From assembly GCA_005791855.1 (NCBI GenBank), contig SXUH01000408.1:1-20492 (forward strand): a stretch of DNA of 20,492 bases. The letters run 5' to 3'. Below the pieces are notes generated by a model. That model was not told where the DNA came from, ran no database searches, and saw nothing but the letters and a program-made list of their open reading frames with translations. The first letter of the stretch is position 1. Each line of letters starts with the position of its first letter. The stretch is from Bdellovibrionales bacterium. GTDB taxonomy: Bacteria; Bdellovibrionota; Bacteriovoracia; Bacteriovoracales; Bacteriovoracaceae. Shown one piece after another: positions 14,161-20,492 of this stretch. A program made the translations under genes and the position numbers.

Positions 14161-14799
14161 TTAGTAGTGGACCATGAGGTTCAGCATCCAGTCGCCGCGG
14201 GTGCTGGCCCCCAGTTCCCAGAGAACGTTTCTGTAGAAAAATCGCAGGAGCGGGGTGAGCATCACTTCCCGCTGCACCTCGGGCGTGTACATCGCCTGGA
14301 GCATGACCCAGGCCTGGAGCTGGTCGTAGGCCGCCTCGAAGGGTGAGACCCCGACCCGGGCCTGGGTCATGGTGAGGTCCGTGACCCCCGGGGAGGAGAA
14401 GTAGTAGGACTTGAGGCTCGTGTAGAGTGTCCGCGTCTCCCAGTCGAGGTCCACCCCCGCCATGTAGACCTCCTCCGTCGCCCGCCGGTCGAGCTCCGAA
14501 TCCACCGCCCCGGCCCCCGCGTGGAGGTAGACGTTGCCCTGGGACGCCTCGGCGTTCTTCCGGTAGAGGAGGTAGTTGGCCTTGGCGAGGTAGAGCTCGG
14601 TGTTGTCCTGGCCCTCGCTGAAGCGCCAGTGGTTGAAGCCCGTGGCCCACCGGCTGGTCCAGGAGTACATGAGCTGGTTGTCGCTCAGGGACGGCATGTT
14701 GGCCGAGCTCACCACCGTGCCGCCCTGGAAGATCACGGGGTGGGCCCCGGCGGATCCGGCGAGGGAGAGGAGGAAAAGTAAAATAAGCGCCTTCGGCAT
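14161..14799 (-). CDS. Outer-membrane-like protein, lead gene of the metal operon
   Basis: The 212-residue product has a signal peptide with likely cleavage AGA/HPV, which would leave a mature protein beginning with His20. The rest alternates polar and aromatic residues in strand-like runs (LMYSWTSRWATGFNHWRF, NTELYLAKANYLLY, ELDRRATEEVYMAGVDLDW) and ends in an aromatic residue (MVHY), as outer-membrane beta-barrels often do. It is the first gene of a minus-strand operon with HMA, MerT-like and DUF3347-like proteins, nine bases from the next. GGAG (14807-14810) precedes the start. An outer-membrane or periplasmic metal-binding role is inference; I do not recognise the family. Confidence 0.65.
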   Translation of the reverse strand: MPKALILLFLLSLAGSAGAHPVIFQGGTVVSSANMPSLSDNQLMYSWTSRWATGFNHWRFSEGQDNTELYLAKANYLLYRKNAEASQGNVYLHAGAGAVDSELDRRATEEVYMAGVDLDWETRTLYTSLKSYYFSSPGVTDLTMTQARVGVSPFEAAYDQLQAWVMLQAMYTPEVQREVMLTPLLRFFYRNVLWELGASTRGDWMLNLMVHY

Positions 14800-14831
14800 G
14801 TGCCACTCCAGTTTACGTCTCTAAGACGGCT

Positions 14832-14843
14832 CCGGGCCCCCGG
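14832..14843. repeat. GC-rich inverted repeat in divergent control region
   Basis: CCGGG (14832-14836) and CCCGG (14839-14843) form a short dyad in the 135-base region between the divergent metal operon and the diiron gene. A possible operator for the metal operon, but the evidence is only symmetry and position. No clear -10/-35 is seen here apart from a weak TTGCAT (14889-14894) facing right. Confidence 0.25.
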
Positions 14844-14934
14844 GTGTGACAGTCGGCTAAAAATAAAGTTGTGCCCCCACCCCTTCCGTTGCATCATTTT
14901 ACCATCATTGGACTACTTTACCAGGAGCCTTCGG

Positions 14935-15756
14935 ATGAAACTCGAGATCGACCGGTACCTCTCAAACTCTGCCCAGGTGGAGGTCCGCGACCTGGACTGG
15001 AACCTCGCCCGGGAGGCGGGCCTCACCGAGCAGGAGGTCTTCATCCTCACCTACTTCTCCGACATCGAGGGGCAGACCATCGTCTACCTCCGGGACATCC
15101 TCAAATCTCCCACCTCCCTCGACCCGGAGATCATCGGCTTCCTCTCCATGTGGAACTACGAAGAGTACTTCCACGGCCGGGCCCTCGGGACCCTGCTCGC
15201 GGCCTGCGGCGTCCCCCGGGAACGGGATAGCATCCGGAAGGTCCGCCTGGGCTCCCGGCTCTCCGAGAGCCTCGAGGTCTTCTTCTCTTCTCTCATCTCC
15301 CGGTACTACTCCGAACAGTACACGGCCCTCTACATGTCCTGGGGGGCCATGCAGGAGTACACCACGCTCCAGGGCTACGAGCAGATCCTCAAGACCACGA
15401 AGAATCCCGTGCTGAAGGTCCTGGTGGATCGCATCGCCAAGCAGGAGCGGCGGCACTTCGCCTGGTACTTCAACAACGCCCGGGAGCGCCTGGAGCAGCG
15501 GGGCTCGTCGCGGAAGCTCACCCGCTTCCTCATGGATCACTTCTGGGCACCGGTCGGAGCAGGTGTCAAGCCAGACGAAACCGTTGTCCAACTTATGACC
15601 ACTCTCTTCCCGGGGTCGAGCGGCCTGGAGATGGCCCGGGCCATCGACGAGAAGATGTCGAGCCTCCCGGGGCTCGAGGGCCTCACCCTCATGGAGCGGT
15701 TCATCCGCAAGGCTTCTCCGGAACCGCTGGATCCGGTGGCCATCGCCGCGACCTGA
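14935..15756 (+). CDS. Ferritin-like diiron protein, acyl-ACP desaturase-like
   Basis: The 273-residue protein is mostly helical and carries a full carboxylate-bridged diiron ligand set spaced on four helices: Glu45 (FSDIEGQTIVYLRD), Glu77-xx-His80 (NYEEYFHGR), Glu141 (MQEYTTLQ) and Glu171-xx-His174 (QERRHFAWYFNNA). This is the ferritin-like superfamily arrangement of acyl-ACP desaturase-like proteins, which use O2 and an electron donor to oxidise a substrate. No membrane segment or signal is present. The start at 14935 follows AGGAG at 14923-14927 with good spacing; an upstream in-frame extension from 14800 has no family similarity. Desaturation of a fatty acyl group is possible but not proven. 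Confidence 0.8.
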   Translation: MKLEIDRYLSNSAQVEVRDLDWNLAREAGLTEQEVFILTYFSDIEGQTIVYLRDILKSPTSLDPEIIGFLSMWNYEEYFHGRALGTLLAACGVPRERDSIRKVRLGSRLSESLEVFFSSLISRYYSEQYTALYMSWGAMQEYTTLQGYEQILKTTKNPVLKVLVDRIAKQERRHFAWYFNNARERLEQRGSSRKLTRFLMDHFWAPVGAGVKPDETVVQLMTTLFPGSSGLEMARAIDEKMSSLPGLEGLTLMERFIRKASPEPLDPVAIAAT

Positions 15757-15778
15757 ATCTTAGGCTGAAAAAAAGATG

Positions 15779-15790
15779 ACCCGCGCGGGT
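15779..15790. repeat. 12-base perfect palindrome
   Basis: ACCCGCGCGGGT is perfectly self-complementary and lies 20 bases before the topoisomerase start, between it and the diiron gene. It may be an operator, or half of a weak terminator for the upstream gene (no T-tract). Confidence 0.3.
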
Positions 15791-15798
15791 GGATTCCA

Positions 15799-15804
15799 TA
15801 CAGT
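15799..15804 (+). promoter_or_regulatory. Possible -10 box for a leaderless topoisomerase transcript
   Basis: TACAGT ends six bases before the ATG of the topoisomerase gene and no Shine-Dalgarno is present. This is the same geometry as at pcp (481-486). The match to TATAAT is weak (4 of 6). Confidence 0.25.
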
Positions 15805-15810
15805 AGTCCT

Positions 15811-16848
15811 ATGATCGACCCGCTCGAAAGCGCCGAAGAAGCAGGCCTCACCTACGTCACCGACACCGCGCCGGGGATCCGGCGGAAGCGGAAGGGCAAG
15901 GGCTTCGTCTACGTGGACGACCAGAAGGGACCGGTGAGAGACAAGAAGGTCCTCGAGCGGATCAGGGCCCTGGTGATCCCCCCGGCCTGGGAAGACGTCT
16001 GGATCTGCCGCCAGCGGAACGGCCACCTCCAGGTGACGGGCCGGGACGCCCGGGGCCGGAAGCAGTACCGCTACCACGAGGACTGGACCGTGATCCGGAA
16101 CGGGAACAAGTTCGACCGCATGGCCAAGCTCGCGCGGAAGCTCCCGCACCTCCGGAGGAAGATCGCCGCCGACCTCCGCCGCAAGGGGCACCCCAAGGAG
16201 AAGATCCTCGCGGCCGTGGTGAAGGTCATGCTCCTCACCCAGAGCCGGGTGGGGAACAGCGCCTACGCGGAGGAGAACGACTCCTATGGCCTGACCACCA
16301 TCAAGAACAAGCACGCGAAGATCCGCGGCACGAAGATCCGGCTGAGCTTCAAGGGCAAGAGCGGCGTGGACCACGACATCCAGTTCCAGGACCCGGCCCT
16401 CTCGCGGATCATCCGTCGCTGCCAGGAACTCCCGGGGGAGGAACTCTTCGCCTACATGAGTGACGAGGGAGAGGCCGTGGACGTCAACTCCACACACGTC
16501 AACGAGTACCTCCGCTCCGTCACCGGGGAAGACTTCACGGCCAAGGACCTGCGGACCTGGGGCGGGACGTGCAAGGCCGTGGAGATCCTCGTCCAGGAGA
16601 TCCCTCTGGACTGCAGCAAGGAGAAGCACTGGCTCAAGCGGCACCTCACGGTCATCAAGGAGACGGCGAGGCACCTCCACAACACGGTGGCGGTCTGCCG
16701 CAAGTACTACATCCACCCGGTGGTCTTCGAAGCCGACAAGAAAGGGCGGTTACACGAGGTCTGGAAGTCCTGTGCAAAGTGCGGAAAGTCCATCTCCCGG
16801 GAGGAGAAGCTCCTGATCGAACTCCTCTGCCGGAAAGCCCGGGCCTAG
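15811..16848 (+). CDS. Type IB DNA topoisomerase
   Basis: The 345-residue enzyme relaxes supercoils by nicking one strand and forming a 3'-phosphotyrosyl bond, without ATP. It has the small poxvirus/bacterial-type layout. The N-terminal DNA-binding part is followed by the catalytic core with conserved Arg146 (QSRVGN), the RGTKIRLSFKGKSG segment (Lys181/183), Arg248 (KDLRTWGGT) and a C-terminal active-site Tyr300 in CRKYYIHP. A short C-terminal tail carries a CxxC and a further Cys (CAKCG at 321-325, LLC at 340). It has no visible Shine-Dalgarno, so a leaderless start is possible. The assignment is firm. It is followed by a GC-rich palindrome and the strong promoter of the next operon. Confidence 0.95.
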   Translation: MIDPLESAEEAGLTYVTDTAPGIRRKRKGKGFVYVDDQKGPVRDKKVLERIRALVIPPAWEDVWICRQRNGHLQVTGRDARGRKQYRYHEDWTVIRNGNKFDRMAKLARKLPHLRRKIAADLRRKGHPKEKILAAVVKVMLLTQSRVGNSAYAEENDSYGLTTIKNKHAKIRGTKIRLSFKGKSGVDHDIQFQDPALSRIIRRCQELPGEELFAYMSDEGEAVDVNSTHVNEYLRSVTGEDFTAKDLRTWGGTCKAVEILVQEIPLDCSKEKHWLKRHLTVIKETARHLHNTVAVCRKYYIHPVVFEADKKGRLHEVWKSCAKCGKSISREEKLLIELLCRKARA

Positions 16849-16849
16849 G

Positions 16850-16866
16850 CCGAGGCGATCGCTCGG
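16850..16866. repeat. Palindromic hairpin after the topoisomerase gene
   Basis: CCGAG (16850-16854) pairs with CTCGG (16862-16866) around CGATCG, with a single bulged G. It begins just past the stop and ends at the -35 region of the next operon's promoter. It may be a weak terminator or an operator. Confidence 0.35.
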
Positions 16867-16888
16867 TCATAATTGTGGTCCGTTTTCC

Positions 16889-16894
16889 TATAAT
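16889..16894 (+). promoter_or_regulatory. Perfect TATAAT -10 of the cNMP/Mla operon
   Basis: A perfect TATAAT lies 39 bases before the ATG of the large cNMP-binding membrane protein. The sequence at the expected -35 position (about 16866-16871) is a poor match. Expected start near 16901, giving a short leader with AAGG (16925-16928) as a weak ribosome-binding site. The palindrome at 16850-16866 touches the -35, which would suit an operator. Confidence 0.6.
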
Positions 16895-16933
16895 TCTTTC
16901 AAACGCGGAGGCCTTCTTTCCGATAAGGCCGGC

Positions 16934-18970
16934 ATGGCGTCCACCAAGTTAAACCAACTCAAGCCGCTCCTCAAACCCTGCGCGATCAGCGAAGGGGACC
17001 GGAACATCGTGGTCGAGACCGCCGCCGCCCAGATCGTCCTCCCGAAGGAACACCAGCGGATCATCGAACTCTTCGACGGGACCCGGTCCATCAAGGACAT
17101 CTCCTCCGAGCTCTACTGCGCCGGGGGTGCCGTGAGCTTCCACTCGATCATCACCACGGTGAAGCTCCTCTCCGAAGCGGGGATGGTGGACGGGGCCCAG
17201 GACGCCTTCAAGGACGTCGCCGAGGAGAAGAGTCCCCACGAGCAGAAGCCGTCGATCCTGAGCCGCCACCTCTACGAGCTCCCGCTCTCCAAGAACCTGA
17301 GGATCAACTTCTCAAACGACTGGGGCTTCTACGCCGTCCTCGCCCTCCTCGCCGGCGTCTTCATGGTCAACGGCAACGCCTTCGAGCAGCTCAACTACTC
17401 CCGCTTCCTGAAGTCCCCCCAGGGCTACGGCCAGGCCCTCTTCCGGATCTTCATCTTCAGCTCCGTCCTCATGTCCATGAAGACCGGCTTCCAGGGGCTC
17501 CTGCTGCTCCTCTCTGCGGGGAAGTTCCAGGGCCCCTACCTGCGCCTCTACCCCTACGCCCTGACTCTCTCGCTCAACGACAACGCCCTCTACTCGCACC
17601 CGAAGAAGGCGGGGATCATCAGCTACAGCGTCATGTCCGCAGCCCTCTACCTCATCGGCTACGGGATCCTCGAGTCGCTGCCGGTGCTGCGGCCCTACCG
17701 GAACGACCTGGCGGTGCTCTCCATCCTCCTGACCTTCATCGAGCTCAACCCGTACCGGCGCAGCGACCTGACGAAGATCTTCTTCTTCTTCTATGCCGAC
17801 AACCAGCTCCGGAACATCCTCCCCTACCTGAAGACCTGCACCCTCACGGGCCTCTGGAAGGACACGGGGGCGAAGCTCTCCGACGAGATCCGCTACGTCA
17901 CCTACTCGATCCTCGCCATCAGCTGGGCCATCGGCTTCACGGTCTTCAGCTTCGAGCTGATCCTCAAGACCTTCCCGGGCCTCTTCTACCAGATCCAGCT
18001 GGGCCTGGCCGACAGCCGCTACTCCGCCATGGTTGTCATGGCCCTCCTGGGGTTCATCACCGGCTACCTCCTCTCGGACCTCTTCCACACGGTGATCAAG
18101 AACGTCCTCTCTCCGGTGCTCGTGCCCCTCCTGAAGCTCAAGCGCCAGACGAAGGAACTCCCGCACGACGAGACCGACCGGCGGCAGATCCGGGAGAGCC
18201 TCAAGCGCAACATGCTCTTCAACCAGTTCAGCGAGAGCGCGATCACCTACATGGTCGCCTACTCGAAGGTCAAGACCGCGAAGAAGGGCTCCCCCCTCAT
18301 CATCCAGGGCGACGCCTCCCGGGACGTCTACTTCCTCCTGACGGGGACCGTGGACGTGTCCGTGCAGGGGAAGACCGGAGCGAAGAAGCACGTCGCGACC
18401 CTGGGGCCCAAGACCGTGATCGGCGAGATGGCGATCCTCGAGAAGAGCAAGCGCTCCGCGAGCATCACCGCCGCCGAGGACATCGTCTACCTCGAGATGC
18501 CGGAGCAGATCTTCGCCAAGTTCATGGAGAGCGAAGAGTTCCGGCAGGACTTCGAGAAGCTCCGGAGCCGCATCGAGATCTCCCAGTTCGTCGCCTCGGC
18601 GAACCTCTTCCGGGACTTCCCGCCGGAGATCATGAACCTCTTCGTCGAGGCCGGGGACCTCGTCCTCTTCCCGAAGGGCCACAACATCGTGGACGAGGGC
18701 GAGGTGGACAAGACCTTCTACCTCCTGATCAAGGGCCGGGTCGACGTCTACAAGCAGGACAGCAAGGTCGCCGAGCTCTCCCAGGGCGACTTCTTCGGGG
18801 AAGTGGCCCTCATCGCCAACGTCCCCCGGACCGCCACCGTGAAGACGGTGGAGGACAGCCTCTTCCTCTACATCGAGGACGCGCGCTTCTGGAACATCCT
18901 CTCGGAGAACATCGAGCTGGCCATGTACATCGAGAGCGTGGGCCGCCACCGGATGGCGGACGCCGCATGA
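16934..18970 (+). CDS. PqqD-like / degenerate M50-like / double cNMP-binding membrane protein
   Basis: The 678-residue protein has four parts. Residues about 10-90 resemble a PqqD-like winged helix (LPKEHQRIIELFDGTRSIKDIS..). Residues about 128-400 form a multi-pass membrane region in the style of M50 (site-2-type) peptidases. Two cyclic-nucleotide-binding domains follow, at about 426-540 and 555-665. Both phosphate-binding cassettes look intact: GEMAILEKSKRSAS (497-510) and FGEVALIANVPRTATV (621-636), each with the key Glu and Arg. The M50 zinc site is not present: where HExxH would lie the sequence reads TGFQGLLLLL (184-193), and the second motif is only ELNPYRRSDL (270-279). It is therefore probably a non-catalytic scaffold or sensor responding to cAMP, cGMP or a related nucleotide. 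Its stop overlaps the next ATG by ATGA, in an operon ending in Mla genes. Confidence 0.78.
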   Translation: MASTKLNQLKPLLKPCAISEGDRNIVVETAAAQIVLPKEHQRIIELFDGTRSIKDISSELYCAGGAVSFHSIITTVKLLSEAGMVDGAQDAFKDVAEEKSPHEQKPSILSRHLYELPLSKNLRINFSNDWGFYAVLALLAGVFMVNGNAFEQLNYSRFLKSPQGYGQALFRIFIFSSVLMSMKTGFQGLLLLLSAGKFQGPYLRLYPYALTLSLNDNALYSHPKKAGIISYSVMSAALYLIGYGILESLPVLRPYRNDLAVLSILLTFIELNPYRRSDLTKIFFFFYADNQLRNILPYLKTCTLTGLWKDTGAKLSDEIRYVTYSILAISWAIGFTVFSFELILKTFPGLFYQIQLGLADSRYSAMVVMALLGFITGYLLSDLFHTVIKNVLSPVLVPLLKLKRQTKELPHDETDRRQIRESLKRNMLFNQFSESAITYMVAYSKVKTAKKGSPLIIQGDASRDVYFLLTGTVDVSVQGKTGAKKHVATLGPKTVIGEMAILEKSKRSASITAAEDIVYLEMPEQIFAKFMESEEFRQDFEKLRSRIEISQFVASANLFRDFPPEIMNLFVEAGDLVLFPKGHNIVDEGEVDKTFYLLIKGRVDVYKQDSKVAELSQGDFFGEVALIANVPRTATVKTVEDSLFLYIEDARFWNILSENIELAMYIESVGRHRMADAA

Positions 18971-19638
18971 AGAAGCTCATCCTCCTCTCCCTGAAACTCC
19001 TGCCCCTCCTGACGATCATCCAGGGCGTCTCCAGCGGGGGCGCGCGGCTCAATCCGTACGTGGACACCCTGAAGGTCGCCCTCACCCAGTACGAGATCGC
19101 CCAGATCATCAAGCTCGTCTTCGACGACTTCGAGAAGACCAACGGGCCCGTGATCACGCCCGCCGAGTTCCCGGGCTTCGTGAGGGACACCTACCACAGC
19201 CAGTACTCGGTCCTCGCCCGGGAGCTCTCGGGACTTGACTCCGGCGACCAGTCCGTCGACATCTGGGGGAGGCCCTTCCAGCTCTTCCTCAATGCGGACG
19301 TGACCGTGGTGAAGGTCTCGAGCTCCGGCCCGGACCGGAAGATGAACAACAAGGACGACGTCTCCGCCGACTTCACCATCGAGAGGCCCGCGCCCATGCT
19401 CCGGAAGACGCTGGCGCAGGCGGAGGAAGAAACAGACGCCGAAGACCCCGAGCCCGCGCCGGAAGACCGCGAACCGGCCTCCGTCGCCGCCGCTGAAGAC
19501 GCCGGCGAGTACGACGAGGAAGGCTACGACCGGGACGGCTTCAACCGGGACGGCTACGACCGCGACGGCTACGACCAGAGCGGCATGCACCGGAGCGAGA
19601 AGGAAGTCCACCTCTCGGCTTCGGCGGAGCAGGAGTAG
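18967..19638 (+). CDS. Secreted GspG-head-like protein with GYDRD-repeat tail
   Basis: The 223-residue product begins with a hydrophobic export signal (MKKLILLSLKLLPLLTIIQG) but lacks a type IV prepilin cleavage motif. Its middle part resembles the C-terminal head of major pseudopilins: DIWGRPFQLF (98-107) and VSSSGPDRKMNNKDDV (117-132), where GspG binds calcium through Asp residues. A disordered acidic Pro/Glu stretch (150-185) is followed by four pentad repeats, GYDRD, GFNRD, GYDRD and GYDQS (186-205). The ATG overlaps the preceding stop (ATGA), and MlaE starts two bases after this gene's stop. This ties it to the Mla-type transporter, perhaps as a periplasmic adaptor. The pseudopilin likeness is my reading of short motifs. 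Confidence 0.65.
   Translation: MKKLILLSLKLLPLLTIIQGVSSGGARLNPYVDTLKVALTQYEIAQIIKLVFDDFEKTNGPVITPAEFPGFVRDTYHSQYSVLARELSGLDSGDQSVDIWGRPFQLFLNADVTVVKVSSSGPDRKMNNKDDVSADFTIERPAPMLRKTLAQAEEETDAEDPEPAPEDREPASVAAAEDAGEYDEEGYDRDGFNRDGYDRDGYDQSGMHRSEKEVHLSASAEQE
19522..19584 (+). repeat. Coding tandem repeat (GYDRD pentads)
   Basis: Four 15-base units encode Gly-Tyr/Phe-Asp/Asn-Arg/Gln-Asp/Ser pentads near the C terminus of the secreted protein. Aromatic-Asp-Arg-Asp repeats of this kind occur in other exported proteins. Their role is not established here. Confidence 0.8.
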
Positions 19639-19640
19639 CT

Positions 19641-20441
19641 ATGCTCACCATGGTGGACCACCTCGGAAAATCCTTCCTGGACCTTCACCGGAGCCTCCGG
19701 AGGATCGTCGTCTTCACCTACCTCTCCTTCCGCTGCGTCCTCCAGCTCGACCCCCGGAGCCTGCGGCCCATCCTCTTCACCATCGTCTCGCAGATCTACT
19801 TCACGGGGTTCAAGGCCCTCCCGCTCATCACCTTCATCGCCCTGGCCTCCGGGAGCATCATCGTCCTCCAGTCCACGGCGCAGCTGCAGGTCCTCGGCTC
19901 CCAGGAGATGATGGGGAACATCATGGTGGTGACCATCATCCGGGAGCTCGGCCCCCTCCTCACCGCCCTCATCGTCATCGCCCGCTCCGGGACGGCCGTG
20001 GCTTCCGAGCTCGGGACCATGAAGATCAATAAAGAGGTCGAGTCCCTGTGCTCCATGAGCATCGAGCCCCTGAGCTTCATCGTCTTCCCGCGGATCGTCG
20101 GCGGGGTGGTGAGCCTCATCTGCCTGTCCTTCTACTTCAACTGCACGGCCCTCGTCGGAGGCTTCGTGGTCGGGAACCTCCTCGGGGACCTCTCCTTCTC
20201 CTTCTACGTCGACGTGATCTCGCAGGCGATCGCCCCCAACGACTTCGTCCTCAACGTGTTCAAGAACCTGACCTGCGGCCTCATCATCTTCGCCACCGCC
20301 TCCTACCAGGGCATGAAGGTCGAGAGTGGCCCGCACGAGGTGCCCATGGCCACCACCCGCTCGGTCGTGAACAGCATCATGGCCGTCATGGCCTTCAACC
20401 TCTCCGTCACCGTCATCTTCTTCGCGAGGGCGCTCGCATGA
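19641..20441 (+). CDS. mlaE: MlaE-family ABC transporter permease
   Basis: The 266-residue product is the membrane permease of an MCE/Mla-type lipid transport system. The family core is clear at 101-129: RELGPLLTALIVIARSGTA followed by VASELGTMKI. Next comes a segment (VESLCSMSIEPLSFIVFPRI) matching the usual glutamate-to-proline stretch. Five or so hydrophobic segments span the inner membrane. AGGAG (19631-19635) lies five bases before the ATG, two bases after the preceding stop. The stop overlaps the next gene's ATG (ATGA at 20438-20441), which is the expected order before the MlaF ATPase. It should move phospholipid or another lipid between the inner membrane and an MCE protein encoded beyond the window. 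Confidence 0.95.
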   Translation: MLTMVDHLGKSFLDLHRSLRRIVVFTYLSFRCVLQLDPRSLRPILFTIVSQIYFTGFKALPLITFIALASGSIIVLQSTAQLQVLGSQEMMGNIMVVTIIRELGPLLTALIVIARSGTAVASELGTMKINKEVESLCSMSIEPLSFIVFPRIVGGVVSLICLSFYFNCTALVGGFVVGNLLGDLSFSFYVDVISQAIAPNDFVLNVFKNLTCGLIIFATASYQGMKVESGPHEVPMATTRSVVNSIMAVMAFNLSVTVIFFARALA

Positions 20442-20492
20442 TCCGGGAGAGCATCAGGAGCCTCGAATTCCGGCAGCTCGACTTCTCCTACG
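20438..20492 (+). CDS. MlaF-type ABC ATPase, 5' end only
   Basis: The window ends 55 bases into this gene. The visible codons give MIRESIRSLEFRQLDFSY, a typical beginning of an ABC ATP-binding protein (aromatic-Tyr before the A-loop and Walker A). The ATG overlaps the mlaE stop by ATGA. Given the operon order it is most likely the MlaF ATPase; Walker A lies beyond the end. Confidence 0.7.
   Translation, partial: MIRESIRSLEFRQLDFSY

Noticed and set aside
14800..14934. N-terminal extension of the diiron protein from an ATG at 14800
   Set aside because: The added 45 residues have no family similarity and cross the divergent control region; AGGAG supports the start at 14935.
17312..18949. 545-residue minus-strand open frame opposite the cNMP-binding protein
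   Set aside because: Antisense shadow: highly charged low-complexity product with no motif, while the plus strand encodes two complete cNMP cassettes.
18967..19638. A type II secretion operon
   Set aside because: Only a GspG-head-like domain is present, without prepilin leader or any other Gsp gene; neighbours are Mla transporter genes.

Overview
This is a gene-dense chromosomal window with high G+C content and strongly C/G-ending codons. It carries no mobile element, no phage gene, no tRNA or rRNA, and no CRISPR array that I can see. Many products look exported: Sec signal peptides, one lipoprotein, two secreted CxxCH proteins, a subtilisin and an M1-type peptidase. Together with an MCE/Mla transport locus and a TldD/TldE pair, this suggests a Gram-negative bacterium. 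A Bdellovibrionota or former-deltaproteobacterial host is my best guess, but it rests on gene content and style alone and is not proven here.

Layout. 1-1089 (+): a low-complexity Ser/Gly/Thr secreted protein, a clear rho-independent terminator, then pyroglutamyl-peptidase I. 1052-4050 (-): a translationally coupled pair of secreted monoheme (CxxCH) proteins, the first with a probable beta-propeller. 4124-5958: a LysR regulator divergent from an NmrA-like NAD(P)-binding oxidoreductase, with LysR-type sites between them. 6019-7915 (+): a two-CBS-domain protein and a secreted S8 protease. 7940-10273: a small lipoprotein (-), a small secreted Lys-rich protein (+) and a secreted M1-like metallopeptidase (+). 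10281-12973 (-): the tldE-tldD pair. 13071-14799 (-): a four-gene periplasmic/membrane metal-handling operon (outer-membrane-like protein, HMA protein, MerT-like membrane protein, DUF3347-like protein). 14935-16848 (+): a diiron ferritin-like/acyl-ACP desaturase-like protein and a type IB DNA topoisomerase. 16934-20492 (+): a tightly coupled operon of a PqqD-like/degenerate M50-like/double cNMP-binding membrane protein, a secreted GspG-head-like protein with a GYDRD-repeat tail, MlaE, and the start of the MlaF-type ATPase, which runs off the window.

The most interesting unit is the last one. An apparently protease-dead M50-like membrane scaffold with two intact-looking cyclic-nucleotide-binding domains is translationally coupled to a pseudopilin-head-like secreted protein and to an MCE lipid transporter. 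This suggests cNMP-responsive control or assembly of lipid transport. The second point of interest is the metal operon, whose lead protein is predicted to start with histidine after signal cleavage.

No gene-free stretch exceeds 300 bases. The longest is 8402-8675, described below. Others of note are 6466-6607 (no convincing site seen) and 14800-14934 (divergent control region with a GC-rich inverted repeat).
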